A stretch of DNA of 34,647 nt from Candidatus Parcubacteria bacterium (GTDB lineage Bacteria > Patescibacteriota > Saccharimonadia > UBA4664 > JAHWKN01). The DNA is taken from assembly GCA_019347875.1 (NCBI GenBank), contig JAHWKN010000008.1, forward strand, positions 1 to 34,647, written 5' to 3'. This document shows positions 16,303-25,007 of the stretch, piece by piece. The first letter of the stretch is position 1. Each line of letters starts with the position of its first letter. Position numbers and translations under genes: made by a program. The notes under the pieces were generated by a model. The model worked only from the letters and a program-made list of their open reading frames with translations, was not told where the DNA came from and did not search any database.

Positions 16303-16327
16303 TTAAAACCAACCTCTATTACTGTTT

Positions 16328-16714
16328 TCACTTAACTTTTTGCGAGTGGTGCTTTATCCAAACCGCTATGTCCGCTAAGTCGAGCTGAGATGTGGCAATT
16401 TGCAAGGTATACTCCTCGATTTCTTTATTAGTAACAGCCAGGTGAGTCCCGTTTATGGATAGGAACCTAGCCATTGAGGCAAAGCCCGTGCGTTTATTGC
16501 CATCGGTAAAGACGTGGTAATTTACCGTTCCCTCATAAAGCACCGCGGCTTTCAAAAAAATGTCAGGGTATAGGTCTTTGCCCCCGAAGGTAGCCCTGGG
16601 TTTTTGAGCCAGAGATTCCAGCAAGCCCGCCTCGCGCAGACCCGGGCTGCCTCCGGTCTCTTCGATGACAACATGATGTATAGCCGAAATTTCTTCAGCG
16701 CTGAGATACCTCAC
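16328..16714 (-). CDS. doc: Doc-family (Fic fold) toxin, death-on-curing
   Basis: Motif YHVFTDGNKRTGFASM (HxFxDGNKR of Doc), length 128 aa, paired with a Phd-like gene. Confidence 0.88.
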   Translation of the reverse strand: MRYLSAEEISAIHHVVIEETGGSPGLREAGLLESLAQKPRATFGGKDLYPDIFLKAAVLYEGTVNYHVFTDGNKRTGFASMARFLSINGTHLAVTNKEIEEYTLQIATSQLDLADIAVWIKHHSQKVK

Positions 16715-16716
16715 GC

Positions 16717-16929
16717 CTACTGGTCGGCCAGGGCCTCAAAGGCGGGGCGGTGCTTCTTTATTAGCCCGCGCGTCCATTCGCTCGTTTCAGCCAAATCTAT
16801 GCTTGAAGAGGGGGTAATGTTGAAAACCGGCTTGGAGTATTTGAGCACGGTAAAGCTCTCGCCAGCTTGGACCCTTTGCAGAATCTCTTCGGTGTTGGTG
16901 CGCAGTTCTTTGATGCCAATGATAGTCAT
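16717..16929 (-). CDS. phd: Phd/YefM-family antitoxin
   Basis: MTIIGIKELRTNTEEILQRVQAGESFTVLKYSKPVFNITP; immediately upstream of doc on the same strand. Confidence 0.85.
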   Translation of the reverse strand: MTIIGIKELRTNTEEILQRVQAGESFTVLKYSKPVFNITPSSSIDLAETSEWTRGLIKKHRPAFEALADQ

Positions 16930-16965
16930 GACTTCGATCCGGTTAATGGGTATAAGTTACCAAAA

Positions 16966-16991
16966 AGTCACTAATAAGTCAACTACTGACT
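16966..16991. promoter_or_regulatory. Candidate operator upstream of phd: AGTCA half-sites incl. inverted repeat AGTCA-N5-TGACT
   Basis: agtcactaataagtcaactactgact overlaps a possible -35 (TTGACT on the minus strand). Confidence 0.4.
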
Positions 16992-17017
16992 ATCTCTGCC
17001 CTCATACGTTGTTGCTA

Positions 17018-17338
17018 GTGGATGATAGTCCCAAAGAACTAGATATCTTTTCGCATAGTAAGGCACTACTTGCTAACTCCCAAACGACATTCGCAGTTTT
17101 ACGTTCAATTAGAGAAGAGACCAAGGCAGAGGCTCACCAATGGGGTCGGTCGGGGCATCATGCATATCAAAATATCGGCAAAGGAATCTTTGATGCTTCT
17201 GGTAAAAGTTCGGAGAGCAAGCTTTCGGATGATATTTACGTTTATTTACTCAATAACCTTTCGTGGTTACTATCACAGCGTGCCGACGCTATTGCTAACG
17301 ATACGGCACTGGCAGAGAAGTTAAGAGAAGTTAAATGA
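17018..17338 (+). CDS. Hypothetical protein (about 106 aa), AT-richer than surroundings
   Basis: GTG at 17018, VDDSPKELDIFSHSKALLANSQTTFAVLRSIREETKAEAHQWG...LREVK; the upstream part of the track ORF lies antisense to phd-doc and is probably not coding. Confidence 0.5.
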   Translation: MDDSPKELDIFSHSKALLANSQTTFAVLRSIREETKAEAHQWGRSGHHAYQNIGKGIFDASGKSSESKLSDDIYVYLLNNLSWLLSQRADAIANDTALAEKLREVK

Positions 17339-17527
17339 GAGACAGGCCCATTATTACGGTAAAGCAAGCAGTAGCGACAAGCCAAAATATCGCGTTACTG
17401 TCTCTCAAAGCTCAACCCCCTCCTAGTAAAAGTTTTGGCGTCATACTTGAGACTTAGCAGCCGCAAAAAACCTGCCGGCACTCACAGCCACCTTGCCTTA
17501 AAAGCATAAGTGGTTTAACTTAAGTAC

Positions 17528-18040
17528 ATGGACCCAAAGAGCTTTACACACATCAAGGGCTTTAAAAAGCCTTTACTCGGCGTAGCTGTTGTTTTGGCCT
17601 TGGCGCTGATCGTGGCCGGGCTGCTGTACTGGCGCGTCAGCCTGGGCCGTCAAGTTCAAGCCAGCATCAACCGGTCGATCGGACTGAACGTCAACGGAAA
17701 CTACGATATGTCCCTGGCGGTGTTAAACTCCGCCTACCCGAAAGCGCTGTCGAAGGCCGAGAAAAGGGACGTTTTACTCGCGTTGGCGGCAACTTACAGC
17801 AATAAAGGCGGTCACGAGCAGGCCTTTGGGCAGTACCAAAAGATCGAACAGCTGATCGGTCCTAGCCATGGAACCGCCGAAGGTATGGGCCGGGCGGCCG
17901 AAGCCATGGGCAACAAACAGCTCGCGATCGAGCATTACAAGCGGGCCATCCCGCTGCTGCAATCGAGTAACAGTTTAATGATCGAAGACGAAACCCGCGA
18001 TCTTAAAACCAGCATTGAGCGGCTGGGGGGGCGCCCGTGA
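17528..18040 (+). CDS. Membrane-anchored TPR-like protein (module copy A)
   Basis: N-terminal TM helix LLGVAVVLALALIVAGLLYW; repeats YDMSLAVLNSAYPKA..., HEQAFGQYQKIEQL, KQLAIEHYKRAIPLL. Confidence 0.7.
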   Translation: MDPKSFTHIKGFKKPLLGVAVVLALALIVAGLLYWRVSLGRQVQASINRSIGLNVNGNYDMSLAVLNSAYPKALSKAEKRDVLLALAATYSNKGGHEQAFGQYQKIEQLIGPSHGTAEGMGRAAEAMGNKQLAIEHYKRAIPLLQSSNSLMIEDETRDLKTSIERLGGRP

Positions 18041-19875
18041 AACGAAAACGGCTGATCGGCGGCCTGGTTACCGGCCTACTAGTGCTCGGGGCGCTTTTCT
18101 TTGGTTTTAAAGACACCGTTTTGGCCTATACTAATCAGTTCGGCCGGGCGGAGCGCCGGGGCTACTTCTTTGACGTTTTGGACTGCCAGGGCAGCAGAAT
18201 ATACAACCAGGGTATCTGGGTCAACAACGTCAATGAGTTTGTCGGCTTCATCAAAGACAAGCTCGATAACGGCGGCAAAGACACGACCGGGGCCGAGTTT
18301 ATTATCCTGACCATGCTGGGGTTCAACGGCGGCACCCATGGCAAGTTCGTCAGCCCGGCGGAGCTGGCGGACTGGGAGGCTCGCGTCAGGTACTACGACT
18401 CTCAGGGCTGGGTCAACTACAACCAAGTCGTTTCCTATAACATCAACAGCGCTTATCAGGGTTCGGGCAGTATCCCGTCCCCGGCCTGCCCCAACAACCC
18501 CAACCCCGACGACGCCATGTTCTTCGACGACTCGGGCAGCAAGCCCTCGATCGTGTTCGCACGGCCGGGGACGGTCCCTTACATCATTAAAAAAGACTGC
18601 GGCAATACGCTTGGGGGTAACAGCGGCGGGTTGCAGCCGCCGCCCCCACCGCCGCCTCCGGCCGTCTACAACAACGTCCCCTTGGTATTCGGCACTCCAC
18701 CGGGAGGGCCACGCGCCAACCCCGTGCAGGTAAACGTCGGCACCCCCCTGACGCTAAACATATCCGCCCGTAACACCGGCACCGGTTCCAGTCCCGCTGG
18801 GCGGCTCATCGGGTATGAGCCCAACTCAACTAACCCCCGCGTCACCTTTCCGCACGGCGGGATCCCGGCCGGGAGCACCATTGTCCGGTCCTACCCCTAC
18901 CTGGTGCCCGACCTGCCCGACGGCACCGTCCTATGCTTCGGGGGAGAGGTCAGCCCCGGCAGAGGTCTCAGTGACGGCAGCCCGCCGGCTGTACCCGTTC
19001 ACGTTTACAACCCCGACCCCAACGGGCCCTGCTACAAAGTTTCCAACCCCCGCTATCCCTTCGTTACCACCTCCGGCGGCGACGTCCATGCAGGCGGCGG
19101 GATCGGTTACGGCATCAACTGCGACGCCAACCCGGCCAGCCCCAAGCGGATCCGGGGGCAGTTCAAGAGCGGGGACGGCTCAAAGGCCCAGTACGTCGTT
19201 TCGGCCGGCGGCAACATCAACCAGTTCGGCTCGCGGGACACCCCCACCGGCACCGGCCTGACCTTTAGCAACAGTCTGCCGGGCAATCTGGGCCGCTACG
19301 GCACCGTCTGCCGCCCCGACCTGATCACCGCCGCCGAGCGCTACACCGGCCCAACCGCCGGCTACAGCGGCAGCCTCAGCGCCGCCCCGGGCACGCTGCT
19401 GACCGCCAGCGGCAGCACCACCGTGCCGGCCAGTGTGGTCGGTAACCGCGTCACCTTGTTTGTGCGCGGGGACGTCACCATCACCGGCCCCATCACCTAC
19501 AACCCCGCCCCCGCCAGCCGCGACGCTCAGCCCTCGTTCGGCATCATCGCTACCGGCAACATCTTCATCGCGCCAAGCGTCCAGAGGCTAGACGGGTTCT
19601 ACTACGCCGGCGGCGCCATCGACACCTGCGCCGGGGTTAACATCACCACCAACGCCTCCGCCTGCGGGGCCCAGCTAACCGTCAGGGGATTGATGATGGC
19701 CAACCAGTTTAAGTTTAAGCGTACCGGCCCGGTTGGTACCGGCGGGCCGTTTGCCAGCGAGGTGATTAACTTTACCGGCCTGTTGTACGTGGCCACCCCG
19801 CCGGCCTTTAGCGACGTCATCACCCCCATGGCCGGTTACCCGGGCTACCAGAGCGAGAAGCCCCCGGTGTACTGA
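18037..19875 (+). CDS. Large exported/surface protein with poly-Pro stretch and conserved C-terminal domain (module copy A)
   Basis: Signal/TM MKRKRLIGGLVTGLLVLGALFFGF; GLQPPPPPPPPAVYN; C-terminal domain from NPRYPFVTTSGGDVHAGGGIGYG to YQSEKPPVY, shared with 20649..23234; ATGA overlap with the TPR gene. Confidence 0.75.
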   Translation: MKRKRLIGGLVTGLLVLGALFFGFKDTVLAYTNQFGRAERRGYFFDVLDCQGSRIYNQGIWVNNVNEFVGFIKDKLDNGGKDTTGAEFIILTMLGFNGGTHGKFVSPAELADWEARVRYYDSQGWVNYNQVVSYNINSAYQGSGSIPSPACPNNPNPDDAMFFDDSGSKPSIVFARPGTVPYIIKKDCGNTLGGNSGGLQPPPPPPPPAVYNNVPLVFGTPPGGPRANPVQVNVGTPLTLNISARNTGTGSSPAGRLIGYEPNSTNPRVTFPHGGIPAGSTIVRSYPYLVPDLPDGTVLCFGGEVSPGRGLSDGSPPAVPVHVYNPDPNGPCYKVSNPRYPFVTTSGGDVHAGGGIGYGINCDANPASPKRIRGQFKSGDGSKAQYVVSAGGNINQFGSRDTPTGTGLTFSNSLPGNLGRYGTVCRPDLITAAERYTGPTAGYSGSLSAAPGTLLTASGSTTVPASVVGNRVTLFVRGDVTITGPITYNPAPASRDAQPSFGIIATGNIFIAPSVQRLDGFYYAGGAIDTCAGVNITTNASACGAQLTVRGLMMANQFKFKRTGPVGTGGPFASEVINFTGLLYVATPPAFSDVITPMAGYPGYQSEKPPVY

Positions 19876-19912
19876 GGCTGGGGGAGCGTCTTTGGCGTTC
19901 CGGGTCGGATAG

Positions 19913-20089
19913 CACGGCTACAACCAGACCGGCATTGGCGGCGCAGCGAGCTTTGACAGCCAAGCTTTTAATCGGTTAGTATTTAAGCGTAAGGATTATG
20001 ATGCAGGCAATGTACGCTTGGTGGTACAAAAAGGCTCATCGGCAAAGGGCGGTCCGTCGCTGGTTTGCCAGGTTGGCGGCAGCGGCTAG
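19913..20089 (+). pseudogene. Apparent 3' remnant of a coding gene between the two modules
   Basis: Open frame HGYNQTGIGGAASFDSQAFNRLVFKRKDYDAGNVRLVVQKGSSAKGGPSLVCQVGGSG* with protein-like composition but no start, preceded in frame by TAG at 19910, and abutting the next ATG. Confidence 0.5.
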
Positions 20090-20644
20090 ATGAAAGAGTC
20101 ACCGGTCAGTTCGTACTACCCCCAGGTTGAGATACTCAGAGCTCCTCCTAGGCGGCGGCGGTGGCTGGTCGCAGCGGTGCTGGGGTTGGTTTTGTTGGTA
20201 CTGGGGGGCTGGCTGATCAACCGTCAGGCCAGGGAGGCCGAGAGGGAAGTAAGGTTCAGGCAGGCGGTCCTGTCCGCCGATAAAGCCATTCACGACAAGC
20301 GGTACGATTGGGCGATTGCCTCACTCACCAAGCAGTTGAGCCAAGCCGACGGCCCCGGTCAGCGGTCTCAGGTGACGCAGCGATTGGGAACGGCCTACTA
20401 TTACAAGGGGGACTACAGGCAGGCCATCGAATGGCTGGAAGCTGCTCAGGCGTCCGCCTCCCAACCGGACCCAATGCTAACTCTCAGCATCGCTCAGGCG
20501 GCCGAACGGTTGGGCGACAAGCCTAAAGCCAGCCGGGCCTACCGGCAGGTGATTGAGTACCTAAAAGCGGGCGGCAACCCCGCGGCCAAGGCTAACATCA
20601 AGCTGTACGAAGCCAAGATTAAAGCGCTTTCCGGCGGCGCCTAA
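20090..20644 (+). CDS. Membrane-anchored TPR-like protein (module copy B)
   Basis: TM helix RRRWLVAAVLGLVLLVLGGWLI; TPR-like YDWAIASLTKQLSQ..., GDYRQAIEWLEAAQ, PKASRAYRQVIEYL. Confidence 0.7.
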   Translation: MKESPVSSYYPQVEILRAPPRRRRWLVAAVLGLVLLVLGGWLINRQAREAEREVRFRQAVLSADKAIHDKRYDWAIASLTKQLSQADGPGQRSQVTQRLGTAYYYKGDYRQAIEWLEAAQASASQPDPMLTLSIAQAAERLGDKPKASRAYRQVIEYLKAGGNPAAKANIKLYEAKIKALSGGA

Positions 20645-20648
20645 TCTG

Positions 20649-23234
20649 ATGCTTTGCAGTAAAACCAGTACCAGTAGTTTTAAAAGCCTAGGCGGGGTCT
20701 GGCGGTTGGTCGGGGCTGTTAAACTTTCCCGGCGCTTTGTCTGGTTGGGGCTGGCGGCTGCGGTTGCGGCCCTGGCCGTGCTAGTCCTGCTGGCTGCCGC
20801 CGCTCCACCGGCCGCTTCTGCCCCGGGCGGCTCCGATACTTTGCCCAGAGACGGGGACTTCGCTCCGGCCCCGGCGGATAATCCCGGCTCTTACCTTCTC
20901 AACATTGCTCAAGCGGGTTGCTGTATAGGTGAGAACGGCGTAACCACCAATGCTCCGGAGACGTGGGCGAAGCTATACTATGATCCGTCTAACGGGACCA
21001 CCGTTCGAGCCAGGATTTTCGACGCGCCGTTTTCGAAGTGTTCTTTTCCGCTAGACTTTGCTGTTGAAGAGGAGGGTTTTAGCGGCAGCTGCCCGGGGGG
21101 CGTACCCTCTAATGACCCGAAAAACCGGGTCTGGTACGATTTCTACTCTACCAAAGTTGATCCGACCCGTGCCTTCCTGACCGAAGAGCCCTCTGACCTG
21201 CTGTTTTCGCTTAACAGCCAAACGGGAGGGGTGCTTTGCGCTCTCGCCTGTCCCGGGGCGGTTACCGTGCGGCCAAAGGACTGGAGCGATCCCATTGCCA
21301 TCACTCTTAATCCGATCGCCTCGCCTGCGTCCAGCATCACCGGGCAGTACGTCTTGGTGATGCGGGCCCGGTGGCAGCTGCCGCGTGACGACTCGGGATA
21401 CCGCCACGGCAGGCTTAACAGCTTCAAACTGCAAGTGCTGTCAGGCACGGCCGGCTACTGGGCCAAGGCCGAACCCAGCCCTGTCTCACCGCCGCTGCCG
21501 CCCGCGGACGGCCAGTACGCCATACTCAGTACGGATTTCGACGACACCCGCCGTGACACCCCCTACTGGCGGTTTGACTTTGCTCCGCCCTGCCTGCAGT
21601 ATGATGACCGCCAGGTGGCGCTGCGCTGGAGTGACGCCGACCATTATTTGCGCAGCGACTATCCGCCCGATGGGGGGGAGGGTGACCGCCCGCCCGATTT
21701 TACGCTGTTTGAAATTAATCCCGCCGGCACCCAGACCGCCATTTTGAACGTCAGTGACGCTAACGCCATAGGCGGCCAAGATGAGTACCGTGAGGCGGTG
21801 TTTACGGCCAAGGCCAGACACAAGTACCGGTGGGAGTGGCACAACATCAAGAGCGGCAACGATGTTGTGCTGTGGGTGCCGTACGATAGCTTTTACTTTA
21901 ACTTAAACTGCGGCGAAGTCACATTGAGTAAAGCGGTTGATACCGCCGTGGTGTCTCCGGGGCAGCCGTTCAGGTTTGCCTTAACCGTGCAAAAAAGCGG
22001 CAGCGTTGAGCTGGCCTCAATGACGATCGGGGATAACATCGCCGCTCAGCCCATTGGCTTTAGCGGCTCTTCGCCAAACTCACCGGCCAGCGGCCCGCCA
22101 GGCCTAAGCTGGACGCTGACGCCCGCGCAACTAAGCCAGTTAAACTCAGGGGGTACGGTCCAAATTGCCGTTGACGTGGTCGCGAATGCGGGCGCCTCCC
22201 CCGGCACCTACACCAATACGGCTACCGCTACCGCTACCGACACTTTCGGTGGTTCCATAGCCATCAACCCTAGTAGCGTTAACTACCAGGTGACGAACCC
22301 CCGCTACCCCTACCTCACCAGTACTAAAGGCAACGTCCATGCCGGCGGCGGCATCGGCTTCGGCGTTAACTGCGCGGGCAGCGGCCGCATAACCGGATAC
22401 CGTTCGACGGCTCCAGCTGCCGGCTCCCAAGCCGACTATGTGATATCGGCCGGTAACACCGTTACCCAGTTCGGTTCGGCCGGCGGCGGGGGTGACGGTC
22501 TGACGTTTGGCAACAGTCCCAGTTCGGGCGGCTACCACCCTTTGTGCCGGCCGGATTTGCCGGTGATGGCCGAAGCTTACATCATTAAATATCCGGGACG
22601 GGTTAAAACCTTTTTTCCGCTAGCTGATCCGAACTTTTTCACCCTGCGAACCACCGGCCCTATCTGCGGCAGCCCGCTGCTGTCTGATCTGACCGACCCG
22701 CTGCGTTACTGTATCCACAACGGTGATATGGTGGTGGCGAACGGAAACGTGTCGCTGCCCGGGTTCCCGGGGCTGCTGCCTTTAACCGTGCAGCGGCGGT
22801 TCACGCTGTACGTCCGCGGCGACGTCACCGTGACCAGGAACATCGTCTACGCCGGCGGAGCTTACTCGCGGGAGCGGTTGCCTTCGTTCGGCTTGATCGC
22901 CAACAACCTCTACGTCACTCCAGGGGTAGACAAACTGGACGGCTTTTACTTTGCCAAAGGAGAGTTTAACAGTTGCCAAAACCCGGCCGCACCGATCGAT
23001 ATCGCCACCAACGCCAGTGCCTGCGCCCCACCGCTGACTCTGAACGGTTTGGCCATGGCCAACCGGTTCCGGTTTAAGCGCACCGGCCCCGTTGGTACCG
23101 ACGGGCCGTTTGCCAGCGAGACAGCTAACTTTACCGGCCTGTTGTACGTGGCCACCCCGCCGGCCTTCAGCGACGCCATCACCCCCCTGGGTGGCTACCC
23201 GAGGCACCAGAGGGAGAAGCCGCCGGTGTACTAG
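20649..23234 (+). CDS. Large exported/surface protein with DUF11-like region and the same conserved C-terminal domain (module copy B)
   Basis: N-terminal hydrophobic segment; VTLSKAVDTAVVSPGQPFRFALTVQKSG...GTYTNTATATATDTFGG; C-terminal domain NPRYPYLTSTKGNVHAGGGIGFG...HQREKPPVY. Confidence 0.75.
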   Translation: MLCSKTSTSSFKSLGGVWRLVGAVKLSRRFVWLGLAAAVAALAVLVLLAAAAPPAASAPGGSDTLPRDGDFAPAPADNPGSYLLNIAQAGCCIGENGVTTNAPETWAKLYYDPSNGTTVRARIFDAPFSKCSFPLDFAVEEEGFSGSCPGGVPSNDPKNRVWYDFYSTKVDPTRAFLTEEPSDLLFSLNSQTGGVLCALACPGAVTVRPKDWSDPIAITLNPIASPASSITGQYVLVMRARWQLPRDDSGYRHGRLNSFKLQVLSGTAGYWAKAEPSPVSPPLPPADGQYAILSTDFDDTRRDTPYWRFDFAPPCLQYDDRQVALRWSDADHYLRSDYPPDGGEGDRPPDFTLFEINPAGTQTAILNVSDANAIGGQDEYREAVFTAKARHKYRWEWHNIKSGNDVVLWVPYDSFYFNLNCGEVTLSKAVDTAVVSPGQPFRFALTVQKSGSVELASMTIGDNIAAQPIGFSGSSPNSPASGPPGLSWTLTPAQLSQLNSGGTVQIAVDVVANAGASPGTYTNTATATATDTFGGSIAINPSSVNYQVTNPRYPYLTSTKGNVHAGGGIGFGVNCAGSGRITGYRSTAPAAGSQADYVISAGNTVTQFGSAGGGGDGLTFGNSPSSGGYHPLCRPDLPVMAEAYIIKYPGRVKTFFPLADPNFFTLRTTGPICGSPLLSDLTDPLRYCIHNGDMVVANGNVSLPGFPGLLPLTVQRRFTLYVRGDVTVTRNIVYAGGAYSRERLPSFGLIANNLYVTPGVDKLDGFYFAKGEFNSCQNPAAPIDIATNASACAPPLTLNGLAMANRFRFKRTGPVGTDGPFASETANFTGLLYVATPPAFSDAITPLGGYPRHQREKPPVY

Positions 23235-23311
23235 CCGTGCCGCGACCGCCAAACCAAATTAAACAATTGCGTATTCACAAAGTAATAGTTCTTATGCTAA
23301 ACTAACGACAA

Positions 23312-24352
23312 ATGGGATTACTAGATCACGAAACCAACTACTTCGGGCTAGATATCGGCTCTACCGCTATCCGCCTAGTGCAGCTGCGCCAGGGCGGCGG
23401 CAAACCGGTTTTGGTGACGTACGCAGCGGTAGCGGTGCCGGCGGGCCAGACGGTTAGCGACTCTCAGCTTGACCAGGACAAGGTGGCAGCGGTGATCCGC
23501 CAACTGGTCAAAGACAGCCGGGTCAGCACCAAAAACGTGGTGGCGGGGCTGCCCTCCGGTAGTTTGTTTGCAGCGGTCATTACCACCCCCAAGCTAACTC
23601 ACACGGAGCTCAGTAAGGCCATCAAGTTCCAGGCCGATCAGTATGTGCCGATGGCGCTCGACCAGGTCAAGCTCGACTGGTCGGTGGTGGGGGCGGGCGC
23701 CAACGATAACGAGCTGGAGGTCCTGCTGGTCGCGGCCCCCAACACCAGTACCGCCAAGTACGCCAACATTTTGGAAAAGGCCGGGCTGGAGGTGGTGGTG
23801 CTGGAGGCCAACGCCATGGCGGTAGCACGGGCCGTGGTGCCTCCGAGTGACCTGGCGGTAATCGTGCTCGACATGGGCAACACCTCCAGCGACCTGACCG
23901 TAATTTACCAAAACTCGCCCCGATTGATGCGTTCCATCCCGGTCGGGGGGAACACGTTCGTGCAGTCGGTCGCCCAGAACCTGGGCCTGGACCGAACCCA
24001 GGCGGAGCAGTTTACCTACCGCTTTGGTTTAACTCAAACCAAGCTGGAGGGTCAGGTGTTCCGGGCCGTGAAGCCCAGCATCGACCAGCTGGTGGGGGAG
24101 ATTCAAAAATCGAGCAAGTTCTTCTTGGGCCGCTACGAAGGCGTTAAGCTGGAAAAAATCGTCCTAACCGGCGTGACCTCTTCCCTGCCGGAGCTGCCGG
24201 CCTACTTAGCCACCGCCACCGGTTTGCCGGTAGAGATCGGTAACGCTTGGGTCAACGTGGCCTACCCGGCCAGCATTCAGGACAAGCTGATGTCCGCCAG
24301 CAGCCAGTACGCTGCCGCTTCGGGACTAGCCCAAAGGATGTTTGTTAAATGA
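23312..24352 (+). CDS. pilM: Type IV pilus assembly protein PilM
   Basis: YFGLDIGSTAIRLVQLRQ; VVVLEANAMAVARAVVP...VIVLDMGNTSSDLTVIY; IVLTGVTSSLPEL. Confidence 0.92.
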   Translation: MGLLDHETNYFGLDIGSTAIRLVQLRQGGGKPVLVTYAAVAVPAGQTVSDSQLDQDKVAAVIRQLVKDSRVSTKNVVAGLPSGSLFAAVITTPKLTHTELSKAIKFQADQYVPMALDQVKLDWSVVGAGANDNELEVLLVAAPNTSTAKYANILEKAGLEVVVLEANAMAVARAVVPPSDLAVIVLDMGNTSSDLTVIYQNSPRLMRSIPVGGNTFVQSVAQNLGLDRTQAEQFTYRFGLTQTKLEGQVFRAVKPSIDQLVGEIQKSSKFFLGRYEGVKLEKIVLTGVTSSLPELPAYLATATGLPVEIGNAWVNVAYPASIQDKLMSASSQYAAASGLAQRMFVK

Positions 24353-24395
24353 CGGCTCGAGGGGAAATCATAATGGCTAAAACGGGAACACTCTA

Positions 24396-25007
24396 ATGAC
24401 CGCCAAAATTAACTTACTGCCGGATATTCGCCAAGCCAAGGTGCGCGCGCGGCAGCAGCGCCGTCTGGCCGCTGGTATCGGCACCATGGTGTGTACTTTG
24501 TCGATTGGAGCGGTGGTGGTGCTGGCGCTGGTGATGGCGGCCCAAAAGCTGCGCCTGGCCGCGCTCCAAAACAGCATCAACGCCAGCCAAAACCAGCTGC
24601 AGTCGGAAAGTAATCTGAAGGACATGTTGACGGTGCAGCAGCACCTGGCGGCTTTGCCCGGGCTGTACGACCAGCGCGCTTACATTACGCGCTTTCTTGA
24701 CACGCTGGTGAGCGTTTCACCCACCCAGTTTGCCGTCTCCAGTTTGGAGATCGATGCCCAAAACAACCTCAAGTTTACCGGCCAGGCCCAGAACTACAAC
24801 TTGGTTACAAAGTTTACCCAAGCCCTGGAGGCCTCTAACCTGACGCTGGGCCCCGCCGCCAGCCCCTCTAACCCGCCCCACTTTACCAACGTCAACATCT
24901 CCAGCGTATCGCTTGATAGCGATAACAAGGTCGCATTTTCACTGAGCGCCACCATGGCGCCGCAAGTCACCAATGGAGCTACAGGAGTAAACAATGGCGT
25001 CCGCTAA
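24396..25007 (+). CDS. pilN: Type IV pilus assembly protein PilN-like
   Basis: KINLLPDIRQAKVRARQQRRLAAGIGTMVCTLSIGAVVVLALVMAAQ; position after pilM. Confidence 0.82.
   Translation: MTAKINLLPDIRQAKVRARQQRRLAAGIGTMVCTLSIGAVVVLALVMAAQKLRLAALQNSINASQNQLQSESNLKDMLTVQQHLAALPGLYDQRAYITRFLDTLVSVSPTQFAVSSLEIDAQNNLKFTGQAQNYNLVTKFTQALEASNLTLGPAASPSNPPHFTNVNISSVSLDSDNKVAFSLSATMAPQVTNGATGVNNGVR

Noticed and set aside
16604-17017. N-terminal part of the 244-aa plus-strand ORF (16604..17338)
   Set aside because: Lies antisense to the well-supported phd-doc genes; only the part downstream of the GTG at 17018 is plausible.
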